A DNA stretch of 64,000 nucleotides, taken from assembly GCA_025024175.1 (NCBI GenBank), contig QCXZ01000064.1, positions 15,004,001-15,068,000 on the forward strand, given 5' to 3'. Every line of letters starts with the position of its first letter. Within the stretch, counting starts at the first letter, position 1. Source of the DNA: Rhyzopertha dominica. Lineage: Eukaryota; Arthropoda; Insecta; Coleoptera; Bostrichidae. A program made the position numbers and the translations under genes. The notes under the pieces are model-generated. The model saw only the letters and a list, made by a program, of their open reading frames with translations. It was not told the origin of the DNA and made no database searches. Of this stretch, positions 46,505-57,900 are shown one piece after another.

Positions 46505-47415
46505 TTAATTTATCCCTAATGCTGGAACTTGCTCATCTTCCGCCTTACTTGTCTTGCTTCCTTTCGAATCTGCTGGTTTTCTTGATGCCATCGCTTGCAC
46601 CACAAACTCCTATATAACAGACAGAATTTATAATGTTCATTTATTCCAGAATGGAAGGATACTTATTGCAACATCGTCAACGAAGTAGTACGAGATGGTA
46701 GAGCAACAACTTTTCATAAGTACCTATAACATTTAGGATTCCTCTTCAGAAACGCAATTGCCAGTACCTTCTCTACCGTCCTACGTCTTCCATGAGGGTT
46801 CCGTTGTGACATCCCCCTGTGAAAAAGCAAAGAATTATTTATTATTTTCTAAATTAGATCTAGGTATTTCACCTACCTTTAAATAAGTTTCTTAAAGAAG
46901 GGGAATCTGCAAGTTCTGTCAATGCCCCCACATCTCCAGATTTATTTTTGTACTTCCTTTTCAATTTGCGAATGTAGGCCTCTGTTTTCCACCGTATGCA
47001 TAAGACGCCTTTTTCTAAATGAACCGTTTGCTCTTGACATGTCTGGAATGCTCCGGAAATAGGATGTCCACTTACATTAGATGTGTCTTGGCTGTCTTAT
47101 AAACCAGAACAACTAGCTGCTAGATGTTTCTGCTAAAATATATGATACGTTAATTCCTAAGACATCATAAATGCACAATTTTTTTACAGGTTAGGTTAGC
47201 ACATTCTACACTAACTAAATCGGTATTCTTACATAACTGCTGGATATAACGAGGGAACAGCATCTATTACCATGCATATATAAAAGCATTGTTATTTTAA
47301 TTTAGCTATATTAACAAGCAGCATGCACTTACTCTTCAGCATGAGAATAAAAATAATGCATTTTTCCCCACAAGCACATCACTGCATCCGCAGACCAAGC
47401 AACGACACCGTTGCA
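46505..47415 (-). pseudogene. P-superfamily (THAP-type) transposase relic
   Basis: The minus strand carries pieces in the order of a P-element/THAP9-like transposase, apparently with introns. At about 47415-47340, CRCLVCGCSDVLVGKNALFL resembles the start of a THAP C2CH finger. At about 47265-47230, DAVPSLYPAVM resembles the 'DAVPsiF' end of a THAP domain and is followed by GTAAGA. At about 47105-46880 a Lys-rich helical stretch (KTEAYIRKLKRKYKNK ... SLRNLFK) ends at a donor GTAGGT. At 46820-46690, after a CAG acceptor, come RRTVEKVLAIAFLKRNPKCY and ALPSRTTSL, matching the 'A.sLy.kSPkaYrfLrk.f.LPs..tL' block. GINEH and finally DEQVPALGIN follow ('fDEm.l.p.L.y.'). Stops and frame changes interrupt it. 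The THAP assignment is less certain than the core block. The RNase H-like catalytic core is absent. Confidence 0.55.
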
Positions 47416-48110
47416 TAATGTTAATGGCTACTGGAATCTAGGGGTACCTATGATAATAAGTTTTCTTAACAAAAATAGTATCACAATTGCTATTGTACTA
47501 CTTACATTTTACAATCGGGTGGTGGTGATATTGGGTTACACACCTTTAACCAACCAGTACTGCTGTTACGTTAATGAATTCTACATTAATGAAGTACATT
47601 TCCTTACTTCAAATAGTTACTTAACGCAAACTCCTGCTGCTTTTGTACTTTAGCTTTTGTTCTCAGACTCAGACAGCGAAAAAAGATGCTGGAGTCACTA
47701 ACCTCGTGTGCCTCCACAAAGCAGTAAGACCACTATAAACCAAAGATTAATCAATAACAATATCTTATCCCGCAATAACTACAAACTTACCAAGTTTACT
47801 CTTGTAGCAGTGCAATCGCCACGCACAGCCGTAGTCCAACCAACGGTGCAACTATACAACACAAGAACCCAGAGTACTAGACCATGACATTTCAACAATG
47901 GTAACTTATCAGGCTTCACTAGCTATTAACACTTTTATGTAATAATAACGCAACGAAAGGAAATAAACGTCCAAACACTAGACACAAAATCGTACTTAAC
48001 CCTATAATTCGAAAAAGCAATATGGCGGACAAATGCGTAATCATGTGCACGGCGCAGGCGTGCAAGGATGTCAAATTAATTTCAAAATAGCAATTATATT
48101 ATTTGTAGCA
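47416..48110. other. Unassigned DNA upstream of the P-superfamily relic
   Basis: Minus-strand splice-like signals occur: a donor ACTTG|GTAAGTTTG near 47800 and an acceptor-donor pair around 47700-47735. They could be 5' exons of the relic, but no coding motif supports them. No terminal inverted repeats were found. Confidence 0.3.
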
Positions 48111-48113
48111 ACC

Positions 48114-48205
48114 TTGAAGAAGATGCGAAATAAAGTCCAACGAAAGCTTGGTTTAGGATATAAAGAGTATTCTTAAAGCTAAATAAAGGTCGATATCCCG
48201 TAAAA
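48114..48205 (+). repeat. Decayed hammerhead-type repeat, related to 23478
   Basis: Contains CTTGAAGAAGA, then CGAAAGCTTGG, AAAGAGTATTCTT, AAGCTAAAT and AAGGTCGA. The copy at 23478 has GATGAAGAC, GTCGAAAGCTTGA, AAAGAGTATTCTT, AAGCTAAGGTCGA in the same order. The conserved GAAAGCTT...AAGCTAA part would form stem III of a hammerhead; the CTGANGA part is degenerate here. Confidence 0.45.
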
Positions 48206-49351
48206 CATTAAAAAATAATCTTAACGACCGTTAATTATACTAAATATTGTCCAATATTCCAGAGTATTAAGTCACAACCAAAAATATTCTTAAGCATCAC
48301 AAATAAAAATTTTGTAATAAAATTGAGTGGAATAAAGTGAATTTCTTATAACAGAATAAGGAAAAAATTGTGCAATCTGGCAACTACACAGTTTGGGGCT
48401 GCAACGAGATTGACCAATCGGAATGCAGAATCACCGCGCTCGTGCTGCCCTCTCAGCTCCTTCCCAACTGAAGACATAATAGAATAATGCTAATGTTAAA
48501 CAAGGATAAAATTTCGCTCAAAACCGAACCAATTTCCTTATTTAGTTGGCGTTCTGAAAATTTTTCTATGGTGTGTATGTGTACTGTCTGCAGTTTCATA
48601 TAAACTGTGCAAATAAGTAGACGTAAGCTTCACATTAACTGCACCTATGATCCTGTTCCTGTTGTACAGGTGTGGTTTAAATTTGAACAAAGTTGAACTT
48701 CAGGTCGTTGTATAGCAATGCTATGAATGCGCTGCTTTGATTGTTACCTATTATACTGGGTTTGCGTTTCTACAGTAGGGTTCAAAGTGTTATTGATGAT
48801 TACTTTAGAATTTAATATGTTTTTATGGTACTAAAGACTGTCACTTGTTTCATTGTAATGTTTCATTACGTGGTTTTTGTTTGTTATTTATGTGACTTTT
48901 TCTGTTTCTTTTAATTGTCTACGTTGTCTACTCTACGTCTACACCATTGTCTACATGTCGACAATACAGTTGTCTACATTACATTTATACACCGCTCATT
49001 CCTGACCGAAAGATGTTGGAAAAAGATTTATTAGTCTGACTAATAATTTTCAAACGCCACTTTAACAGTAAGTAATGTATTTTCTCATTGATATCATATG
49101 AATCCTCATCTGTTGCATTTGATTTTTTGATTCAACCTTGGAGCAAGACTGACCTTGACAATTGGTACATAGTGGAGAGCAAAATAATCCGACTGTTTTA
49201 CAGTTTGCACTACAATGCTTTTTACAATTGCAAAAAATGGAGCAGGTGGAAGTTTGAATTTACCCAAAGTATCATTTATTAATTTCTAAGCTCAGTCTCA
49301 CAAACTGTTTGTATTCGCTCGGAAACGATAATTACGTTTATGATGAAATCG

Positions 49352-49445
49352 GCTCTGAAGATGCGCACCACAGCAGTGGGCGAAACATCAGCGAGGAGGA
49401 AATCACCATACTCAAGGCCAACTAATTCGGAATCACCTACCAGTA
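49352..49445 (+). repeat. Hammerhead-type repeat with near-canonical core
   Basis: CTGAAGA, a stem II candidate with CCAC-AGCA-GTGG at its centre, then GAAACATCAGC. The continuation AATCACCATACTC and GCCAACTAA is shared with the minus-strand copy at 40440-40530. The core elements CTGANGA and GAAA are intact; stems I and III are not clearly resolved. Confidence 0.5.
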
Positions 49446-52400
49446 TTTTGCCTTAGTTCTAAGTTTCGCCGTCCTAGCTTTTATGGTCATCGATATAGTG
49501 CACTTTGTGTTTTAGGTATATGGCGGAATACATTTTTGGTAATGGTAGGAAAGAGATGCTCACGTGAAATAGGCATAGATCGTTTATGCCAACCCAAGAA
49601 CTAAAGGTACTTACTTCTTGAAAAACACTGTACCAATCTTGCGTTGTTAGGGGTGCAAATACAATATTTAACGGTTGTTTCCACTTTAATGTACGAGAAA
49701 ATAGTGTTAAATCTGCAATTTTTCACAAATATTGTTTTGTTAATTACTGTTATGAGATAGTCATTTTCGAACCTGTCAAATAGTACCATAATCTCGTGAC
49801 AGCCTAGTGGCTAGCAAATACGACCCCGTTGTATTAACTGAACGCTGATTTTATCGAACTTTTTAGTGCTTAATTTGGGTCTCTCAGGTTTAAATCGTTG
49901 CGTTACAGGCACAGTTTGGGCGCGTTGCGGAATAATTTGCCATTTTCGCTTATATTAGCATTTTATTCGATGTTTGGTGATGCGTTCAGACTCGATCCAA
50001 TGAAGCGTCCACGCCCCATGCACTGAAGCTCGACTAGCATCTGCTGTTTGCATTAATTTTGGTTACCCCAAATGTGGCTGGCAAAATATTTGTAACGTTG
50101 ACGTTCATTCTGTTTTTGAACAACCATATTCAGTTATCGAGACAACATTTAGAGTGAAAAAAAAGGTTACTGTACTATCCGGAAAGCTCCATTATATAGG
50201 ACATTAAGGTGTTAGCATCTAAGAATTCAAGTAAGATTTGGTGGACATTTACATTTATTTTACAGATCTTCTATACATTTTTTTACTTTCAATTTGAAGA
50301 GTTGCGTTCAAGATCATTTCGTATGCAGGGAACTGCTAAGGTTGGGCAATTGGTAAAGTGTTGGTGATGCAAGCAGCATTGCACAGGTACACATTTTTTT
50401 TACAGTTATCTATTCTGCTTTATTAAATACCTCTAATTATCGGTATTCATAATACTCTGGATGTATATTTCATTATTGTCCTACCAAAAGTAGAGTTAAT
50501 CCAAGGTAAGCGCGAACCATAATGAAAATCGTCGGTGCAGGTATATGTTCATAATAAGATTGTTATTTCCATACAATGAACCTATCAACACCAATACCTC
50601 ACGTTTACACACTTTTAATGTATAGCAAAAATTTTTTGAATAGAAATAGATACGTGGTATCTAACGTACAAAAATTACATTTACAAATCATTACGGCACT
50701 ATGCATAAGAAAATGTGAGAAAAAATAACAAAAGGAAAAGAGGTAATAAATGATTTATTAAATCCACGTGATTTTTCATACTGTTTATATTATATTCACG
50801 AATGTTATACCTGTCCCTTGTACGTCTGGACAGAGAAAGAACAGAGCAATAAAAACATTCGAACATATTGTTTTTCGTTTAACTTCCTTCATGTTATATC
50901 AAACAACTTCACTCTATTACTAAATTTAAATTTAAAATGGTGTCCTTCTGAGAAATGGTGTTGAGCAAGAGGCATTATTTTAGTACATTAATGTCATTAC
51001 AGTCAGAATTTTGCTAGCGAATTCTGTTTTTCAATAATTGAAACGTTTGGCTACCGTTGCAACATGATATTAAATCTACTGCATCACAGTTATCCCATCT
51101 TCAGTCTTACCTTTTAATTTTGTCTAAAGTTTACAAATGTTATTGTTATTTTAGTATTCTACGTCCTGCTGTCGCTAAACATTATTTACAAACATACCAA
51201 AACTATCGATCATGGTTATCATCAACAAGAAGTGGAATTACATCAGTGATTACACCGACATACTAAGAAAAGGTTTTTTGGACTTTATCAGTATCAGTAT
51301 ATACTTTGACGTCAGTTATTTCAGCTTCAGTAACCAATATGACTAAGAAATTGATGGCGCAAGCGTGAGGAATCCATTAAGTCCAATCCTAGCAGCCCTA
51401 GCCATTAACCACGTAGTAAGTAAAACTCTCCTAAAGTTAGTCTTTGACATAACATTCATAAACCCCTCCAAAATTCTGCAATATTTTAACCTATTTTACC
51501 CAAGGTTGTAATTCACAATCAAAGATAAAAACAACGCCAGGATGCTGAAATGTATTAGCGTAGTAAGAAACTGGTACCAGAAGCCTACAAACAACGGAAG
51601 AATACTGAATGCTAGGTCAGCATATCACTAAATAAATAAATAAACGTATAATTAGAAGTTTGTTACACAGAGCACTACGTATCAGCCACGATAAATAAAC
51701 AGATAAAAGTTTAACAAAAATATCATCCGTGACAATGATTACCCAGAACACTTTATATTAAAAGTTTTAATAAAGGAATTCTCACATGAAAAACAATCAT
51801 GGTTTCCCTTCGTTGGGGATATTTATAAACATACGAGTAGAACTGCAAGACCATAAAACTTGACACTAGCATACTATAGTATTATAAAATTTATTACTTT
51901 CATACCAAATTAAAAGATAAGCTTATGAAGGTAAGTGATGAAGTTAGTATATGCATTACAAAGTAACAAATGTAGCAAAGTATAAGTCGGATATAATTAA
52001 GACTGTAGTTGCATTAGTACATATGAAAAAGTAGTGTAAATTACGACATGGGCACAAGTAATGTAAGTGAAATATATAATAACATGGTTATAAAAAGTTC
52101 AATTTGAAATTATGACACATTTAGACAACATGCAATACGTCTGTTCATGTCAATAGCTATGTTTAAAATCTGTTGCATCTTGTTATATCCTGTAAGATGT
52201 TAAATTAACGATTGCTACCTAAGTTTTTCTGTTGATCATACCTATACAGCTTGTAGATCCTGTAGAAGTAGGAAAAGAGGCCTATGAAATATCGGCTTAA
52301 CAAGGAGTATTTCTAATAATCTAATAATCAACTGAAAGATTTGCAATGCCTGTCTGAGGTTTAGCCCTTATACCTAAGTGCATCAGAAAAGAAGGATTAG

Positions 52401-54046
52401 TCACGTCTTGAATTTTTTACTTTGGCCCACATTTTATAATAACCTTAACATTCAGGTTGAAGAAATATGTGCCAGTTTCCTCTAATATATCCTGTTTCTT
52501 GCAATAAAGTTGAAGTTGTTTAATTTGATCTCTATTGCACATCCGTTCGCTTGGAAATGCAAATGGAAACCATTTTAGAAACCTGAAGTTCTGCTTGCTT
52601 CCTGCTGCTTTTTTAATTACTATTTTGTGGCTACTCGTTTTTCATATCTGGAAAAAGGAAGTATTAAATAAAAGGCAAAAGGATTAAACTTGTATCGTAA
52701 AATCGATTAAATATGGTAAATCTTTTGCTAAGCAAATTATTTAAATTCGACTGTTATTTGAATTAAGGATAACTTTAGGCAAGCAAGCTTTTGGTATAAT
52801 AAATTTTCTAGGTCCAAGGAGTTTAGTTAAACTATGCTCAACCATATTCCTGAGTATATCTAAGTACTATGTATAATTTTTCTAACACGATCGAAGCTTT
52901 TATTTCAATTTTGAATGTATCTTTTACAAAATTAGAAACTAATGGATACCTGCGCGTCGACACATCTTATGAACCAGGCTTAGTTTTTTTTTTGGCAATA
53001 TATATGCTGTAAACTCCAAGAAACCGATATATCCAGCAACATTTTTCAAGTTCTCATCGCTGCGAAGCGGGTTATGAAGACAAACTACCCAAGTTTATAC
53101 AGCAGGCACTGAAGTATAGGATGGCCGTGAAGGACTATTCCGAGTTATTTAAATTTACTGTTATGTTTCTAACGTTCCCTTTGTTCCATCATCCCCAAGC
53201 TAAGCACCTCTTTTGTTGAGGTATTATTCGCGAACGGAGACATTATCAGACACTCAGCAGGGGTGACTGAGACCCCGCAGAAATAGATACTGCTAAATTA
53301 ATTTAGTAGGAACCCACCGTAACCGGGAATCCGACAGAAGAACTAAATAATGGACCGCACTGCGACATCATCTTTGTTTTAAGTGGCCCCTAACAATAGG
53401 GAGTTCGTTGTAGCGGGAACTTCATAATAACAGCGGTTATTTCGCCGTGTACCGCAGATAAATTTAATAAAGAGGATTAGGTTTACTCCACACGGTGGTG
53501 CATTTACCCAGCCAGGCATTGGAACGAGTTAATTGCTTGGAGGAGGGTAGTTTTAGAATCACAAGATGAAACCTCCATCTATGAGTGTACCAACCAGTCC
53601 ATGCTAGAGAACTTACTTTACTTAGGTGTGTTGCTTTAATAATTAATAGCTATTCTGTCAGACTGTCTCTTCTCTCACATAGTCAAAAGAGTGGCTATAG
53701 ATTTAGGTCTTCTCCAAGTTTTATTTCACGATCAACAGTATGAGGAGTTACATCTCAAAAGAAGTTTTCCACTAAACTCTAGAAATTTAAGATTATTATG
53801 ACGTCATAATTGATTACACAAAATAGTACCTTAAGGCAAAAATAAAGTTGATATATTTTTTTGATTCAGTTATTGGGATAAAAATAATTTTATTTAATTT
53901 TAGCGGGACAAAATTCTCGAAAATTGTTTTTGAATAAACGATTAGGATCAAATTGTTCATAGAAATGCATTTTATTTAAAGTTATGATGAAANACAAAAT
54001 ATTATTTCTACTATAAAACAAAAATAGAAATGAAAGTAATACAAAT
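49446..54046. other. Unassigned AT-rich DNA
   Basis: No gene recognised in 4.6 kb. A weak, decayed hammerhead-like stretch lies at about 52257-52296 (TAGG/CCTA stem followed by GAAATATCGGC). Bases 53150-53560 are less AT-rich but have no long frame. An ambiguous base lies near 53992. Confidence 0.45.
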
Positions 54047-54456
54047 ATGCTAAATCTTTACGCCAATGTCATTTTCACGTTCTTCACTATTTTTTCCTCA
54101 CCTTCGTCTTCAGAATCGGCAAGGGTTTCGGCAGCAATCAGAAAATTCTTGAAAAGCTTAAGTGTTCCTTTTCCTAATCCTTCTTATACAGCGTTAATAA
54201 AGGTTTTAAATTATCCAGTTTTCTCTCTTCCACTCTGCTGTTTTTTAAAGGAACAGAGCTATATAGGGCTTATTTTTTCCAGAACAACCTTTCTGTATAA
54301 CGAACTCGTATGCTTTCGAAATTCCTATCGAACAGCTCCATCTTTGCTTGTACATACTATTCCCTGTTGCTTTTGTGAAATATTAGAACATGTCTTTTGA
54401 CATACCGTGTACATAGATCCATTTTTTCGCAAACATTTTGTATTTTTTTGGTCAAC
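54047..54456 (-). pseudogene. Possible decayed piggyBac-like C-terminus
   Basis: The minus-strand stretch next to the Gypsy insertion contains KCLRKNGSMYTVCQKTCSN followed by GIVC. The Cys spacing and 'C..C.kNgs.yTvC.kC...iC...q.ivC' pattern faintly resemble the cysteine-rich domain at the end of piggyBac-type transposases, with several Cys/His replaced. Downstream frames contain stops. The Gypsy element lies just 5' of it, so the remainder would continue beyond 59931. The call is tentative; random Cys clustering is possible. Confidence 0.2.
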
Positions 54457-54460
54457 GCGT

Positions 54461-54825
54461 TGATGCAGACACTTATCTCCGTGGGTTTTCGGATTGGGGT
54501 GGGCTCGACTGTCAGCAAAAATTAAACGTACGAGCGAAAACACTATTTATTAACTCCACTGGTACAAGCAAGTCACCGTACAGAACAAATCACGGTACAA
54601 TGCGAATCCCGGTACAATGTAAATCACAGTTACAATGCAAATCAAGGTCGCACCATTAACAACTATTGGTCGAATCGGTTGCCGGGGAAAACCCTGCTAA
54701 CGTAACAGAAGTTATCATCTCCCTATGGCGCAAACTTTCCGACTCCGCACTGTCTCCCTTTTTCCAACCGACGCCCCGATTGTCCCCTCTCCCTCAGGCA
54801 GCGTTGCCAGCTCTAAACCACCACA
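54461..54825 (-). repeat. 3' LTR of the Gypsy element
   Basis: 365 bp, apparently identical to 59563-59927 on reading both. The outer flank is GCGT. Short frames through it (54438-54659, 54666-54947) appear in the same form in the other LTR and are not genes. Confidence 0.96.
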
Positions 54826-54838
54826 TAACCCCCCACTT
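54826..54838 (-). other. Polypurine tract
   Basis: In the sense direction this reads AAGTGGGGGGTTA directly before the 3' LTR, the position and composition of a plus-strand primer. Confidence 0.8.
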
Positions 54839-54954
54839 AAATCTGAGTAACTTGGAAACACTAAGATTTAAGTACTTAACATCTAAAGAACATGCAGTAA
54901 GAACAACAACTTACACTATGGAACATAAAAAAAACATTGACAATTAAACAATTC

Positions 54955-57900
54955 CTAAACACATTGATCCAAGTCAAGGGTCTTATATGACTTTAGGTTT
55001 ACAATATTATGTTTGCCCATTTCCTTGCCCGTGGCATCTGCTACTACATATGAATTCGGACCAGCTCGCCGGACAATATAAAATGGTCCTTCAAACAAAA
55101 GGAAAAATTTCTTAATAGTACGTGCCTCGGCAGAAGATTGAGGATGGCTTTTCACTAATACTTTCTCACCTACTTGAAAAGTGACGGCATTATATTTTTG
55201 GGAATGCTGCTGCTTACGTTTCTCTATCTTTGAACGCAATCTTTCATATGCTAACACCCTTACTTGATCTAAAGTCAATGATTTGGATAGATTCCCCTGA
55301 GGAAAATCAACTAACTTATCAACATTGAGCTTTTCGATTTTACCGAACTGCAAAAAGTTAGGCGTAAACCCGGTAATGTCGTGAATAGCGTTATTCAGTT
55401 TTTGTTCCACATCTTGCAAGAGATATGCCCAGCGCGTATGTTGTTCGTGGCACATGGCTCTTAACAGACGTCCAACCTCTCTATTACATCGTTCAGTCAG
55501 GTTCCCCTGCGGAAAATAAGCCGAGGTCCTATTAACCTTAATATCCTCCTTTTCCAACGTGTCTACCCATTTCTGCGACGTAAATTGTGTGCCGTTGTCG
55601 GATAGAATTCTTCGTGGTTTCTGCACCTGTGGTACGTAGTCCTTTAAGATACGATTCAATATTGATACAGTAGTTGCTCTTTTCAAAGGATACAACCTTA
55701 CGTACTTGCTAAAGGCATCTACGACGACAAGCAATTGCGTCACTCCACCGCGAGATTTGGGCAATGGACCAATTAGGTCAAGACAAACTAATTGTCCTGG
55801 CTTCTCCACTACGACAGAATGCAAATCTCCCCTGTTCGTCTTGCTCGGTTTAGACTTCTGACAAAGATCGCAGGCTGCCACAACCTTTCGNATTCTCTTC
55901 TGCATCTTAGGAAAATAAAATTTCTCCTTCATACTGTTATATGTCTTCGTCTTCCCAAAGTGTCCGATCTCTGCGTGATGCGCTTGCACCATCCCTATAA
56001 TTTGACCTTTTGGAACGCACAATTTGTACTGCGGGCTAGATTCATCCCCTCTTTTGAATAATATTCCTTTGTGGATAATAAACCATCTCACCACCTTTTC
56101 CTCCTTATCAGTAAAAATCTTTGCCTCCCTTTCACAATTTTCCAAGATAACGATCTTGGCTCCCAAGAATTCATCGGACCGCTGATCCTCCCTTATTGTA
56201 TTCAAATGCCCCTTAAGAGCTCTATACTCATCCGTTAGTTTGACCAATGCTACACTAACTTCGCGTTTCATCACGGGCTCACAAGTCGTATCGGAGGACG
56301 TCTTCATAGGCCTCCGCGAAAGAACATCCGGCACTACATTTTCTGCTCCCTTCCGATACTCAATATCAAATGAAAACTCTTGCATGAACAATATCCAACG
56401 CGTAAGACGCGACGATTTAAGCTTACAGCTCAATACGAACGTGAGAGCTTTGTGATCTGTGACGATAGTTAACAACCTCCCCAGAATTATTGTCCTCCAT
56501 TGACGCAAACAATGTATTATGGCCAGCGCCTCCTTCTCAGTAACGGTATAATTAACTTCTCCTCCCCTCAAGGTACGGCTGGTAAATCCTACAACTCTCC
56601 TTTCCTTGGTTTCTGTATCAACCTGGTACAGACACCCCCCAATTCCATAACCAGAACTATCGGCTTCTATATAAAACCTCTTTTCCCAGTCGGGATGGCT
56701 CACCAAAGTAGCCCTAACAAACGCACTCTTTACACGATTAAATGCATCCTGTTCTGTTACTCCCCAAGTCCAAGGAACCCCTTTTTTCAAAAGTCTCGTC
56801 AATGGTACAGTCAAGGTGGCGTAATCTTTACAAAACCGCTGCTCGTAATTGACTAGCCCCAAAAACGCTCTTAGCTCTCGTATATTGCGTGGACGCGGAT
56901 ACTGATCTATCGCTTGCGATCTCTTCGGGTCCATGCTCACCCCTTTACCAGATACTACATGCCCTAAAAATGACACCTCTTCTCTAAAGAACATGCACTT
57001 CCGTAATTTTACAGTTAAACCTGCTTCCTTCATTTTTTTGAAAATGGTATTTAAATGATGTAAATGCTCATCAATCGAATCCGAGTGTATTAACAAATCG
57101 TCTACATATATTGCTGCAAACTCAGTAACTTCTGGGCCTAATAATGAATTTAGACAACGAATTAATGAAGCCATAGCCGTCGACAACTCGAATGCTACCA
57201 CCTTGAATCTGTAAATATTCCCTTCGTGCAAAAATCCCACGTATTTACGGTCCTGTTCACGCAAAGGTACCTGCCAATACGCTGACGTCAAATCTAATGT
57301 GGTCAATACTTGGTTTGCTTTAAAAGTCATTAGTAATTCGTTTGGGTTCGGCGGAATAACCAAATCCTTTTCCATGCGCAAATTAAGATGCCTAGCGTCG
57401 AGACAAATTCTCACCGAGCCGTCTTTCTTGACTACTGTCACTAATGGAGATAAGTATTCTGTATTACCTTTTTCTATGATGCCCCAACTCAACATTTCCT
57501 TCACCTGCCTATCAACCTCTCGACGATGAGCGAAAGGAATGGGATACGCTTTTACGCAAAACGGTTTGTCATCTACCATACGTATCTCATGCTCGTACCC
57601 TTTAACGCGTCCCGGACATTCGGAAAAAATACTCTCATGCTGCCGTAGAATTTCGTATAAACGATGTTTTTGTTCGTTTGACAAAGAGCTTGCATCCTCA
57701 ACCACCTTACGAAAATCCTCTTCTGAATACTTATGCGATACAGAAATACTCGAATTTACTTCATTTTCGCGGTCTCCTCCCGTCCTTATATTGTTTACTT
57801 GCAACCTGTCCTTGCTAGTAACCTTGAATTCGAATTCCACCTTAGTCACTTTCCCTTCGGCCTCAAACTCCATATAATCATCGCGGAAATCTAATCGTAC

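Noticed and set aside
54438..54947. Two plus-strand ORFs repeated at 59531-60106
   Set aside because: They are translations of the two LTRs. Identity between them reflects LTR identity, not a gene family.
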